A stretch of 64,000 bases of DNA from Xiphias gladius (taxonomy: Eukaryota; Chordata; Actinopteri; Istiophoriformes; Xiphiidae): the NCBI RefSeq assembly GCF_016859285.1, contig NC_053402.1, forward strand, positions 22,143,056 to 22,207,055, given 5' to 3'. A program made the translations under genes and the position numbers. Below the pieces are notes generated by a model. The model made no database searches, had not been told where the DNA came from, and saw only the letters and a program-made list of their open reading frames with translations. This document shows, in pieces, positions 24,801 through 35,984 of this stretch (positions are counted from its first letter, which is position 1; each line of letters opens with the position of its first letter).

Positions 24801-25392
24801 ACCGTCGCATTTGAAAAAGAGGGGCATTCACTGCGTTACAAACACATAAAGGCCAAGCTTAACGCACTGCGTGTAAACACCTTAATCTCCCTACTCTGGT
24901 TTTATCCTTTCATAAAACAATCTGCACAAAGCGAACTAGTCTAAATACTTAATAAATAAATGACCAAAAAAGAAAAGAAAGAACAAAACCAGAGGACACA
25001 AATTAAACCCGACATGGACCATGGACATGCAGAAACTTAAAACAAACTTTAAACAGCATATAGGACAAACACGGCGCTGTGCATTAAGTTGAAGCAGGAC
25101 AAAAAGTAACTGAGTATATTGACCCAAGCACCGTAGTAACGTACAGTTACTCTGAGGCACGTGTACATGACTCGAGTATTTCCGTCCAGGCCTCTTTACA
25201 CCGCTGCTCCGCCGCAGCTCAGAGGACCACGCCGTGCTCCACTGCCTTATTCTGCTGCCTCTTCCCCGGATGTCAAAAGAGACGAGGGCGACTCGCGAGT
25301 GTGCGTCCTGCACAAACGTAGGCCCGGCGCTCCGGATCCCCGATGCCGAAACCTGCGCCCCGAGCAGCGCTTCACGAATCAGCGCTGAGCCG

Positions 25393-25437
<45 letters not shown>

Positions 25438-28019
25438 GGTAGATGTGGAGAAATAACGCACTTCTCTCTTTTTCCAGGAAGAAAAAACAGCGCAGCTGCT
25501 GCAGAAGGTAAAGAGAAAACATTGAGTATTGCTGTTGGAAATCACCAAAGGATGAAGAGATCAGTTCTTTAAATTAAACAGATGGTGTCTCCTAAAATGT
25601 GACCATCCGCTCCTCTCCATGTCTGTCCTGTCTGTCACCGCAGAAAAGCTGCCGCCGTACGAGCCAAATGTCCCTGAGCCGACCACCAGGCCCGACTTCA
25701 TGAAATGTAAGGAGTGAGTCGAGTCCTGATAGGATCAAATACATTACAACTAGTCAGAGAGCAAATACTTAGACTCGGGTTTAAGGCCACAGCTGACAAA
25801 GAAGATTCATAGAACGAAAAAATACAAATCCAGACAGAGCTTATCAATAAATTATTTATTTTCCACATTGAGTGAACTTTTTAACCAGTTAGACCGGGTG
25901 TCACTTTTGTCATCTAAGCACAAATTTAATGAGCCTAATTAGCAGTAAATATATACTGTGTAATATTCAATATATCCAGTAATTAACCCATAACACTAAC
26001 TAGTAAACAAGTCCGTGATAATCAGGTGATTCACTACAGGTTTCAGAAATTTATTTTAGTGAAAAAATTCAATTCCATTTTTTTTACTGTTTAAAATGTG
26101 TTTCTTGTTTTTTTTTTTTTTTAATAGAAAAAAAAGATATTAAAATGATTTGTATTTATTTGGGAATAAACACAAGAAAGCAAAAAATAAAACACAATAG
26201 TAAACCGCAATCTGCACTGAGTGGAGCGTTAGAGAGCCAAACCAGGGACCGTCCACATTCAGAGCCCAAACCGGATTCTGGCTTCAGTTTCTTCCCTCTC
26301 CCGTTTGTAAGTGCGGGTGTTTGCACCGGCAGGAAAATGAATTTGGGAAACGAGATTCGGCTGCCTCAACTTCTGCCACCAGTGAGGTCAAATTCAACTT
26401 GAAGACGAAAAACAAGACCGGAACCTTTTCTGAATTCTCAAATCAACGTTCAGATGAACTCGATTCCTGCCTCCCCTGTTAAACCAGAGAGACTTAGTCC
26501 TACAAGACAACAAGCGCCTTGTGAAGAGACGATGAACAATTTTCTTTATTCCCCGTGTCTCTTCTATTCTTGTCTTCTCGGCTGGCCGCGGCTCAGATCC
26601 CCGTCTGTGCCTCCTCACCTGTCGTCTCTCCTTCTTCCGCTCTCGCAGATTGGTTCCGGCTCTCCCTGGACGACAAGACTGCACAGAAACTGTTGTGGAT
26701 ATCCGAGGCTGGCTCGAAGGTGGCTCGTACGTCCGACGCGGTCTGCCCCTATCCCAACAGGCCCGAGAGATATGATCACTCGCCGCAGGTAGGCCCGAAC
26801 ACGCCGCGCTCCGGTCGCCGGTCTCGGTCACCGTGAAAAAGCGGCACTTGAACGCAACGGGATTTCCTTTTTTTTTTTTTTTTTTCCTAACTGGTCACCA
26901 GACACAAAAGGTTGAAAAGCCACTGGTTTAATCTTTAAGGGTGCCTTGTATATAAAGATACGTTTTTGATGTTAAATCTTAATCCGAAAAGAAACTAGTA
27001 GCCGGACCACAGCTGTTAAATAAGTGTAGTACAGTGCAGTGGAAGTATAAAGTCGCTTCAAATGGAAATACTCCATTAAACCATCTCAAAATTGTACTTA
27101 ATTACAGTACTTGAGTAAACGACCGTCGTTACTTTCCACCACCGGTCTCCATCGCTACACTTCCGGGGATTCTGTTTCCCTCAGATGTTTCAGAAAAACT
27201 TTTTTTCCCCCGCCCCTCAGTAAACCGCGTTGCATCGCAGTGCAGTAACGTCGATGTCGATTCGATCTGCCAATCACTTTATTGATTCATCTTTTATTCC
27301 CTGCGAAATATCAGAAGAATCTCAGTCATCGTTTCCCAGAGTCTACGGTTAAAGTCTTGTTTTGTCTAAAAAAAAAAAAAAAAAAACATTCAGTTCACAT
27401 ATAACAAGGAAAAGCAGCCTCCCTGACATTTAAGAAGCTTGGACTTCTTCTAAACTATTCGGCATATTATGACTGAAAAACGACAGTAAACGGTTGATTA
27501 TCAAAACAGCTCTTGATTAATTCTTTGTCGACCAACTAATCGTTTCCAGCTCTTATCCTGAGACTTATCTTATGTAACTCTGGACTGTGGCTCTTTCCCT
27601 CCTCTCTGCTTTAGGTGCTGTGTAAGGAGGGTCTGCTCGGCTATCGAGGGTACTGGGAGGTGGACTACGACGGCTGGGTGGTGATCGGGGTGGTCTGCGA
27701 GAGCGCACCCCGGAAGGGCCAGGAGGGGTCCTGCGGCCTCGGGGAGAACGGCAGCTCCTGGGGCGTGGGGTGGTCCGGCTCCTGCTACCAGGTCTGGCAC
27801 AACGGCGAGAACGTGGACGTCCAGCTCCCCCCGTCCTCCACCATGGGCGTCTACGTGGACCAGCCCGCCGGCATCATCAAGTTCCTCTCGGTGGAGGGAG
27901 AGGGCGAGAAGGAGGTGCGACTGATTCACAAGTTCAAAGCCAACATGCAGGAGAAGATTCTCCCCGGGTTCTGGGTTGGCACAAATTCGTTCTGCCTCAT
28001 TCGAAAAAAGGATCAGTGA
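21847..28019 (+). CDS. Stand-alone PRY-SPRY (B30.2) domain protein
   Basis: Five coding exons join in phase: 21847-21868, 25478-25507, 25644-25706, 26649-26788 and 27615-28019, encoding 219 aa. The N-terminus starts MPVPKKAGRKNSAAAAEE, followed by a Pro-rich linker. PRY begins near residue 39 (YWFRLSLDDKTAQKLLW) and SPRY follows, with YRGYWEVDYDGWVVIGVV, WGVGWSGSCYQVW and MGVYVDQPAGIIKF as the usual B30.2 strands. B30.2 domains bind protein partners, often as the substrate-recognition end of TRIM E3 ligases, but no RING, B-box or coiled coil precedes it here, so no catalytic function is implied. There is no signal peptide or membrane segment. Intron 1 is 3.6 kb and GC-rich; the coding exons are also strongly GC-rich. 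The start was chosen because it is the only ATG whose exon keeps phase with the next three. I do not recognise a gene name. A cytosolic adaptor role is inference. Upstream RING-encoding exons were looked for and not seen. Confidence 0.85.
25110..25175. repeat. Dispersed repeat family A, short fragment
   Basis: Contains AAGTAACTGAGTATATTGAC and GTAACGTACAGTTACTCTGA, recognisable pieces of the family A consensus seen elsewhere in the window. It lies in intron 1 of the SPRY gene. Confidence 0.45.
25394..25434. repeat. CA microsatellite in SPRY gene intron 1
   Basis: A perfect CA run of about 20 units ending 43 bp before exon 2 of the SPRY gene. Confidence 0.97.
26888..27150. repeat. Dispersed repeat, short C piece joined to family A
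   Basis: A diverged piece of module C (AAAGGTTGAAAAGCCACTGG) is followed by family A sequence (AAATACTCCATTAAACCATC, then TACAGTACTTGAGTAAACG) and TTACTTTCCACCAC. It lies in intron 4 of the SPRY gene. Confidence 0.55.
27210..27560. repeat. Dispersed fish repeat, family B
   Basis: Carries AGTCTTGTTTTGTCTAAAA, ACATTTAAGAAGCTTGGACT and the end GACCAACTAATCGTTTCCAG. This is the common teleost repeat with cATTAATCGATTAgt-like ends and encodes nothing. Related copies lie at 41.48, 50.03 and 52.26 kb. Here it ends about 60 bp before the last exon of the SPRY gene. Confidence 0.7.
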
Positions 28020-28396
28020 CAGATTAGAGGGTGTAGCCCGCGGGGTGGGGTGGGGGTCAGGCAGTGTAAATTTAAGAAGGTGTCGGGAGGGGGCAGGAAA
28101 GCTCGGTTGTCGAACGAGCGTCGGCGTTGTGGAGCAGAGGCGAAGCACGTGGTGACATCTGTGTAGATTGCGCTTGCTCTCTCTGGTGCATGAAGAAAGC
28201 TGATTCACTTCATAGTATATCCGAAGGTGCCTCATGACTTTGTTAACTATTGTGTATCTATTCATGTATTTTATTTAATTTAGAAAATAGGCAAAGTTGC
28301 GTGTTTTTATTACACACAGGGCTTTGCATGTACTAGAGCGCCTGTTTAACTTTAGAGCCCATAATCTTTTTTTTTTTTAATGTGCTGAATGTAGTC

Positions 28397-28402
28397 AATA
28401 AA
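28397..28402 (+). terminator. SPRY gene poly(A) signal
   Basis: AATAAA 378 bp after the stop codon, the first canonical hexamer downstream. The convergent AKT1S1 gene probably ends about 200 bp further on, so the two are tail to tail. Confidence 0.65.
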
Positions 28403-28603
28403 TTCAACTGTTGTGTAACAACACTGACACCAGGCTATTTTTGTATGATACTGCACATCGGGGTTGGGCAGAGATCAGACATTAGCTCGTTTTCCTCACT
28501 TGTACAGCAGAGTGCTGAGGTCCTCTAGAGGACTGCAACAATACTGCATCCTCACACACGACTTATACGACCGAGTGTTCTCTCTCTCTCTTGGTGTTGC
28601 TCC

Positions 28604-28643
28604 TTTATTTGAAACATAAAAAGTACTTAACGGAACATTTATT
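28604..28643 (-). terminator. Candidate AKT1S1 poly(A) signals
   Basis: Two TTTATT hexamers on the plus strand (28604-28609 and 28638-28643) read AATAAA on the minus strand, about 740-775 bp downstream of the AKT1S1 stop. Either could end the transcript. I cannot choose between them from sequence. Confidence 0.5.
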
Positions 28644-28697
28644 TGTTTTTGAAATGTCAGAGATGGACATTTGTTCCTTTGAAATCAACCCATTTGT

Positions 28698-28728
<31 letters not shown>

Positions 28729-28802
28729 TCTCAGTCCCACCCGCACACACACACTCGCTTTCTCATTCATTCAGTCATTTCAACGTCAACAAAATCGGGA
28801 GC

Positions 28803-28838
<36 letters not shown>

Positions 28839-29379
28839 CCCCTATTAGCCCGTATTGATTTACAATCATTCCATCAGTCAGTCATTCATTGGCAAAAGTA
28901 AAAGTACAAATAGGCATTTTACGAGGAGGTGCTGGTGTCCTCCGCTCACATTTCGAAAAGCCACAAGCTTCATGTTAAATCAACCACTTCTCTGGTTTTC
29001 TACCCCTTTTAAAAGGAACAGATTGTCCAATCCTAATGTAGTGTTTGGGGATGTGTAGTCGCTAGTATGGTGAAATGTTTAGCAATGAGGTGGGGAAAGG
29101 GGGGGGGGGTAGTGTTGAAAATGTTATTAGTGTTCATAACAACATTTCTTCTTCGGTTAATCCTCAAAGCATGTGCTGTTAATTTTGGTTAGTGAGAAAG
29201 AAATGGAGGTACTAGCTTTTACACGGTTTCACATACTGTACGTCACATCTGCCAACCACTCCGGGTCCCCTCCTGACATGACAACACCTCTCCACGTTTC
29301 CTTTGTCACTCTAACTCGCTCCCTCTATCCCTTTCTCTCTCTCTCTCTCTCTTTCTCTCTCTGCTCGCCTCACTCTCTC
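28644..29379 (-). other. Probable AKT1S1 3' UTR with simple repeats
   Basis: This stretch lies between the AKT1S1 stop codon and its candidate poly(A) signals. It holds CT runs (about 28698-28720 and 29332-29362) and a poly-A run of about 34 bases at 28805-28838 (poly-U in the transcript). No open frame of note. Confidence 0.5.
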
Positions 29380-32300
29380 TCAGTGCTTGAGGGAGAAGTC
29401 CCCTGTGTTGAGACGGGGCCGAGGCAGGGCCCCGAACATTTCCGTCCCGTCAGTGGCTCCGGGGGCCAGCAGGGCTTTCATACTGGCAGCGATGTGCTCC
29501 AGGTCGGCACAGCCCACCTGAAGGACACACACACACAGAGAGGGACTGTATTCTCAGCCAGGCACAGGAGGGTCAGGAGGGGTTAGGAGGAGGAAAAATC
29601 TGGACATGCAGTCGGGTAGATGAGTATTTGGACGGCGACGCGATTTTCACAATTTTGCGCCTGTACGCCACCACAGCTTGAAAACATCGAGATGTGATTT
29701 AAGTGTAGACTTTCAGCTTTAATTCAAGGGGTTTAACAAGAATATCCCATTAACCGTTCAGAAATTACAGCCATTTTCATACATAGGCCCTCATTCTCAG
29801 AGGCTCAAAAAGTAATTGGACATTTGACCGACAGTCAGTTTCATGGCCACGTGTGGCCTGTTCCCTCCTTGTTTCATGACAAATTGAGCTGATAGAAGGT
29901 CTGGAGTTGATTCCAAGTGCAGAATTTGCATTTAGCCGTTTATGGGAATTCTCAATATGCGGTCCAAAGAGGTGTCGATGCGAGCGAAGGAGGCCATCAT
30001 TAGGCTGAAAAAAACAAAACTAACCTAATAGACAGATGGCAGAAACTTTAGGAGTGGCCAAATCAACAATTTGGTACATTCTCAAAACGAAGGAATGCAC
30101 TGGTGAATTCAGTAACACCAAAAAGCCTGGAAGACAACAGAAGACAACTAAAGTGGATGATCGCAGAACTCTGTCCCTGGTGAAGAAAAACCCCTTCGCA
30201 ACATCAAGCCAGGTCAAGAACACTCTACAGGAAGTAGGCGTATCATTGTCAAAGTCTACAATCAAGAGACGCCTTCATGAATGTAAATGCAGGGGGTTTA
30301 CCAGAGGGCGTAAAAACACTATAACACTCAGGAACAGAAACGTCAGATTAGACTTTGCCAGAAAACATTGAAAAAAGCCTGCCCAGCTCTGGGACAAGAT
30401 TCTTTGGACGGATGAAATCAGGAATCACTTGTAACAGAATGATGGGAAGAGAAGAGCAAGGAGAAGGAAAGGAACAGCTCATGATCCAAACCATTCCACA
30501 TCATCGGTCAGACAGGGTGGAGGCAGTGTTACGGCGTGGCCATGTATGGCTGCCAATGGAACTGGGTCACGGGTGTTTATTGATGATGTGACTGGCGATA
30601 GAAGTAGCAGGATGAATTCACAAGTGTATAGTTCTATACTACCTGCTCAGATTCAGCCGAATGCTGCAGAACTGATGGGACGGTGCTTCACAGTACGGAT
30701 GGATAAAGACCCAAAACATACTGCAAAAGCAACCCAAGAGCTTCTCAAGGCAAAGGAATGGAATATTCTTCAATGGCTGAGTCAGTCACCTGACCTCAAC
30801 CCAACTGAGCATGCTTTTCACTTCCTGAAGACAAAACTGAGGGCAGAGAGTTCCAGAAACAAGCAGAAACCGAAGGCCGCTGCAGTAAAGGCCTGGAAAA
30901 CCATCTCAAGGGAGGAAACGCAGTATCTAGATTCCAGACTTCAGCCAGTCGTTGACTGCAACGAGTTTTCATCAAAAGTATTGAAAATAATCCTGATATT
31001 TATAATTATGTTGGTTTGTCCAATTACTTTTGAGCCTCTGAAGATGAGGGACTATGTATAAAAATGGCTGCAATTCCTAGAAGGTTAACGCGAAATTTTT
31101 GTCAAACCCCTTGAATTAAAAGCTGAAAGTCTACACTTCAATCACATCTCGATGGCTTCGTTTTCAGATCCATTGTTGGGGTGTACGGAGGCAAAGTTAC
31201 GAAAACCGTGTCACTGTCCAAATACTCCTGGACCCGACTGTAAATGGTAAAAACCGTATTCCCTGTTGTTCATTCACTCAGAAAATAGTGTTTAACGCTG
31301 TGAAATTTTCTCTTGTAAAATATTTGCCCAACATGACCTCACAAAAATGTCACACACACTTTTTCCACGGTCACATGAACTGATGGAGCTGTCGTAGCCA
31401 TTAGCTGGTGCATCAGAATACTGAGGAGTGAATGGTTTCTTTGTCTTGGTCTTTAGACAGCATGAAATATGTCAGCATCAACTGACAACATAAAAACAAA
31501 AAAACAACACCTCACTTAATAATCAATTCTTTCATTATCTATTACTTTATGCATCTCAACTGAGCTGGTAGAAACAGAGAATTTGTATTTTATCTGCAGG
31601 AGGTTTTCTAAGGTTAATTCTTCTTTTAATTAACTTCTCTATTTGATGGAAAAAAAAGAAAACATTCAGCCACTCTTGTCATGGCAGATGTGACGATTTC
31701 CAATCTGCCATTTTGTTTTCCAACTTACTGGAAATGTATTGATATCCGCAGCACTGGAATTAGCACAGACATGAAAATAGATATCTTGATATTAAAACAT
31801 TAATGACACTCTCAAAAAGAACCTTTTAGACCAAGTTTACTACACTTTCCTACTGATCTGCATATCAAAAAATATGAATTCAAGGTTTCTGTAGGGTACA
31901 CACATTTCTTTCACTACTTCCCAGCAGTAAATAACAATAATTCCTACTGATAGAATAAATTAAATTACCGCAACCTGGACTTAGGTAATAAGTGGCAGAA
32001 AACGGATGGATGGATTAACCAACAAAAATGATTATCAATTTAAGATCCTTCAATTTTTGCTAAAAATCAGCACTTGCCCATTATGAGCTGGTTTAGGTCT
32101 AATGTATCCAGCAGTGGTGACACTGGCATTCTGAGGAAACTACATCGACGCACATCACGTAACGTGTTTATTTTAAATTTCCTAATTATTTGACTGTACT
32201 AAGGACTGTTAGTCAGAGATAGAGTCAGCACAGCTAAACACCAGATCTTGTTCCTGTAATTATTTCATAATATTTCACGACAGCTGACTGAGCAGTAATA

Positions 32301-34392
32301 GTCTTGGGCAGCTGTCGTGTTGGTGCAACAGAGCCCTTGTGTCATGAAGCAAGTTTAACGAAGTCTGGCTCTCTTTGGGTTACCCGGCTTCACGGAGCCT
32401 GACACTGGTGATCCCGGATAACGGGGATCGTGACGCTGGTCACAGACTGGCTCAGTTAATTCTGGGTTTACTAATCCAGCTATGAGGAAGGAGTATACTT
32501 AGTTTCCGCTGCCAAAGCAGAGAGAAAAAGTACAGATCCCGTTTGCACAATAACAAAAAAAAACAAACAAACATGCTTGCCTGATAAAACCGACCAAAAT
32601 GCTGACTTTAGAATGATTGTGGATTGTTGTTCTATTAAGACGTGAAGGGGAGTCTAAAACGATGTAATACTCATAAATGCCCCTCATGCTATCAGGAAGA
32701 ATGTGCCATTGATGGAGTGGTAAATTATCTCTCTGTTTGTTATAAGCCATGTTTTAAACTCTGTCTCTGATATAATCATCACAGGCAAAGCGACTCTACT
32801 GATCCATAAAGAATGTTGCTCTGTGATCTTCATTAATGTCACTTTAATGTCAATTCAGCACTTTTGTCCCTTTCACAAGAAAATACTGGTGGAATCATTA
32901 GGAATGACGAGTCCATTTTTCCAGTGATGTGATTGGTCTGTGGTTTGGCCGTTAAAGAGAGTTGAATCGTGAATTTCTGATGTGAACCTGCTCCGGAGCG
33001 GGTTAGCCAGGCAGAACAGGTTATTATGGTGATCTACCCGATTACAAACTTAAGCCAGCCTCGTGCGATCAGAAAGCGTGATTTAAGCCCAAAGATAGCT
33101 GGCTAAGCCACTAATCTCGCTTTGTGATACAGGCTCCAGAACATTTTAATCTCTGCATGCAAACCGGCAGCTTTGCCCTTTTGTAAAACGATACTGTGTG
33201 TGCGCGCTCACCCGCTCTCCGCTGTTGCTGTCCCCCTGAGCAGCTCGGTTCCCTCTGCAGCCCCACACCGGCACAGATACGGGCAGCGAGCGGGCCAGAG
33301 CCATGGGGTTGGCGTGACGGGACGAGTACGAGGCCTGACCCATGGCCATGCCGCGAGACGGCGGAGGAGCGTCCTCGCTCAAGGAGCCTAAGACGGACAG
33401 AGAAAACGAATGTAGATAATGAACGTAGAAGGACACATGGAGTCAGCATACCAAACTCCTACCATCAGTGCTCTCCTCCTCCCCATCGGATTCAAAGAAC
33501 GGCTCGCAGTCCCGAGACAAAGAGTCCTCGTCCATTGAGAAGACACCTGAAGAAGAACGACGATGTTAATCCTCAGAATCGATACGAATCAAAGTATGTA
33601 AAGAGACAGATCAACTATATCGCTCCTCACCAGCACTTTCATTCCCATAGGGTCTCCTCTCATCCATGTCCTCCTCCTCCTCCTCTTCCTCATCTTCGCC
33701 CTCTTCTTCCAAATCCACAATCCCAGACCTCTGTCTCCCTCGTTCGGCCTCCATAACACTGCTCTCCCTTTCCCTCTCTCCATTACCGTTCTGCCCGACG
33801 CCCTGCCCGGTAACCGCTCCTGAGCTGTAGATCGACGGGTAGCTTTGGGAGTACAGTCTGCTATTGGGACTGACTCCACCCACCCCGCCGTCTCCTGTAA
33901 AGCTCTGTAACAACAGCAAAAAAAAATCCACCACGCTATGGATGTCAACATTTCGAATGAGTACCACAGTGCAGCATGCAGCACAAGTAGGCCACTCACC
34001 CCCCTGTGTCCGGGGTCAGAGGTCAGGTCAACCACCAGCTTGGTTCCTCCCTCCCCCCCAGCCTGGCGTGTGTGCTTTTGGGCAGTTAGCATGGTCGTGG
34101 TGTGCAGCACGCCGATGTCGTCCACGTAGCGGCGCGCCGACTCGGCCAGGAACCCCTGACCCCACACGTTGTAGGAGAATTCACACTCCCTCGGAAAGGC
34201 ACTACTGCTCTCCCGCTTGCTCGCACCATCTCCGTCTCCGGCTGACGACCGGAACTTCTTGCAGGCTGTGAGTATGGCCAGGTCGCAGCCTGACTTTTGA
34301 CAATACGTTTCCGCAGCAGAGAGTAGCGCCAGCCAGCTCTCTTTGTGGTTGTCTGGTATCTCAGGCTGGGATGACTGGGTGATGGAGGCCAT
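29380..34392 (-). CDS. akt1s1: Proline-rich AKT1 substrate 1 (PRAS40)
   Basis: PRAS40 is a cytosolic AKT substrate that binds Raptor and restrains mTORC1 until phosphorylated. Five coding exons on the minus strand join in phase: 34392-34000, 33904-33631, 33546-33463, 33387-33212 and 29517-29380, giving 354 aa. Landmarks: an N-terminal helical region from [13 protein letters not shown]; an acidic run in exon 2; the TOS motif FSMDE at 225-229; [10 protein letters not shown] at 284-293, matching the Raptor-contact segment whose serine is mTORC1 site S183 in human; IAASMKALL; and RPRLNTGDF, where T347 matches AKT site T246. The protein is about 100 aa longer than human, mainly through exons 1-2, and its C-terminus stops at SLKH, lacking the basic KLKRKY-type end of human. 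The last intron is 3.7 kb and holds two transposable elements. TBC1D17 lies head to head, as in mammals. Confidence 0.96.
29609..31240 (+). mobile_element. Tc1-like transposon with long inverted repeats
   Basis: The left end reads CAGTCGGGTAGATGAGTATT and the complement of the right end reads CAGTCGGGTCCAGGAGTATT. Similarity continues inward for about 200 bp on each side (for example the ACTTTCAGCTTTAATTCAAG block at the left), so the terminal inverted repeats are long. TA follows the right end (31241-31242), but the left flank is TG, probably a mutated target duplication. The element is about 1.63 kb, full length for Tc1, and lies in the last intron of AKT1S1, antisense to that gene. Confidence 0.93.
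29957..31061 (+). pseudogene. Tc1 transposase, frameshifted
   Basis: The coding region starts [19 protein letters not shown] and is soon interrupted. Frames then alternate: 30036-30371 has the helix-turn-helix ([12 protein letters not shown]) and a PGRQQ linker like the GRPR motif; the short stretch near 30370-30420 encodes [10 protein letters not shown] with the first catalytic aspartate; 30640-31000 has MDKDPKHTA with the second and [11 protein letters not shown] with the glutamate. All three catalytic residues of the DDE triad survive as codons, but stops and frame shifts break the protein. It is therefore relatively young but inactive. Confidence 0.9.
32331..33137. mobile_element. MITE-like element with imperfect inverted ends
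   Basis: The left end (32331-32400, GAGCCCTTGTGTCATGAAGC onward) and the complement of the right end (33137-33060, GAGCCTGTATCACAAAGCG onward) share a series of blocks: GAGCC, TCA, AAGC, TGGCT, CTTTGGG. The inner 0.5 kb has no open frame. It therefore looks like a non-autonomous DNA transposon of about 0.8 kb. Superfamily and target duplication could not be determined. The right end is about 75 bp from the 5' splice site of AKT1S1 exon 4. Confidence 0.5.
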
Positions 34393-35139
34393 AATGGTGC
34401 TCAGTGCTGTTTACAGCTGTCTTTGACGGACTGACTTGATGAGAGCAATGCTGATGAATGATGAAGAGTTTTGAGATTTAGACTGATCAGAAACTTGGAT
34501 ATGGTTGACCTTGGGGGCATCAAACGTAATAAAGGACAGTTAACTTTGGTTGCTGCGGTGCATCTGGCTTTGCTCAAACGGCTGAAAACTCACTTGGGTT
34601 TTGTTTCTTCTGTCTTGCTGGTGTTCGGATTGTTTTTTGCACTGGTGAGGATGGAGGGGAAAATAATGGTCTATCGGGCAGAGAGGCACTAGGTGACTTT
34701 AAGATATAAATAGTGGGTGGCGTCCTTACACACTGGAGAGCCAGGGGAGAGAAAAGATGTTGCCAAGTTGCTGGTGATACCTAGTAAAACAAAAGACGTA
34801 AAGGAAAAGCGATGGTTTGCTGTAAGATTTCAAACATGCAAAGACCTGTCATTTACCTTCTGTAGGTCAGGTTTATGGACTGTAAGAGCGATTGCATACG
34901 TTTAGTTGCGTGCACATAAACACACAAACGCAACCTATAGAAACGAATCTGTCCTCTGACTGTCGCAGCGCCCACCACCTCTTTGAGCTGCATGACACCA
35001 AGCAATGCTAACTACTGTAGCAACTGTAGCTCTGTAATGACACTGCTCTCTACTGACCCCCCCCCCCTTCCTTACTGCCATCTTTGCAGTCGTTTCTGTC
35101 TCGGTTTAAACTGCATGCTACGGACTTTTCTGCGCGGTG

Positions 35140-35193
35140 GCCGCCGCCGCCGCTGCTGTTGCTGCTGTTGTTGTTGTTGTTGATCTTGTTGAT
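35140..35193. repeat. GCC/GCT/GTT trinucleotide tract
   Basis: Runs of GCC, then GCT, then GTT units. On the minus strand this reads as a CAA/CAG/GGC tract. It lies upstream of AKT1S1 and is not part of any coding exon I could support. Confidence 0.9.
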
Positions 35194-35554
35194 TGTTCAG
35201 GTTTGTGTGCAACCTCCTCATGATGGACCCACATTTCTCCTCCATTTTCCAGGCTCTAGCAGAAGCCGAGACGCGCAAATATAAATTACAGAAACTTGGG
35301 AAGACGTTCACCTACCTGTTCAGTTTCTTTCTTCCGCGTTACCAGATGTTTATCGATCTTAAACTTCACTTCTTTTTTTTATCATACGGGTTCTACCTTC
35401 TCCCACGGTTTCTCTCCCCTAGCTAGGCTCTGCACCAGCAGCAAGCTAGCAAGGAGTAAAAAAGCGTTTCCGGTTAAGAATTTCAAAATAAAGGCAGTGT
35501 CGATGATCACCTTTTTTTAACCACCACCAGTTTCATTTGACAGCTATGACAGTA

Positions 35555-35625
35555 ATAATAACAACTTTATTTCTATAGCGCTTTTCAAAAACAAGTGACA
35601 AAGGGCTATTCACTAGTTAATGTTA
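35555..35625. repeat. Dispersed repeat D fragment
   Basis: AACAACTTTATTTCTATAGC followed by CTTTTCAAAAACAAGTGACA, the same phrases as in the longer copy at 55.3 kb. Confidence 0.55.
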
Positions 35626-35886
35626 CATCCAAAACGTACCGTATAATGAGCTTAAAATTGTTGTTATCAGTTGAATATGTCGATCACCTACAATCAATAT
35701 CATTAAGGATCCTCCATGACCATAATCTGCGTGTAAGCATTTATTTTTAGTTCAGTTTCAAGCTTAACCTTCGTTTTCCCTACAACGATCGAACATTTAG
35801 CCGTAGTTAATCCATGCTTTTAATTCAAAAGCGCGGACTCAGCTCCCATCCGGTTCCGTTGCCGTTGGCTCAAACTTGACGCCCTC

Positions 35887-35984
35887 TGACGTCACCTGTT
35901 TACTGCCCTTCCAATCGAACGCACGTTGTACACGTGACCGAGGTCTGTGGGCGGGCTCGCGCTCGCCTCGCTCTCGTGCACGTG
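35887..35984 (-). promoter_or_regulatory. Probable AKT1S1 promoter (CRE, E-boxes, GC box)
   Basis: A palindromic CRE, TGACGTCA, at 35887-35894; CACGTGAC at 35931-35938 and CACGTG at 35979-35984 (USF/TFE-type E-boxes); GGGCGGG at 35949-35955. All lie in a short CpG-rich block. CREs and E-boxes are typical of vertebrate housekeeping promoters. CACGTGAC also resembles the TFEB/TFE3 CLEAR element, which would fit an mTORC1 regulator, but that is inference. Direction is assigned by position; the block could serve both genes. Confidence 0.5.

Noticed and set aside
24936-25433. 165-codon minus-strand frame
   Set aside because: Its start is a translated CA/GT microsatellite (CVCVCV repeat) and it overlaps intron sequence with repeats.
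35072-35311. Poly-Gln minus-strand frame upstream of AKT1S1
   Set aside because: Produced by the trinucleotide tract. It is not in phase with any AKT1S1 exon and has no other coding sign.
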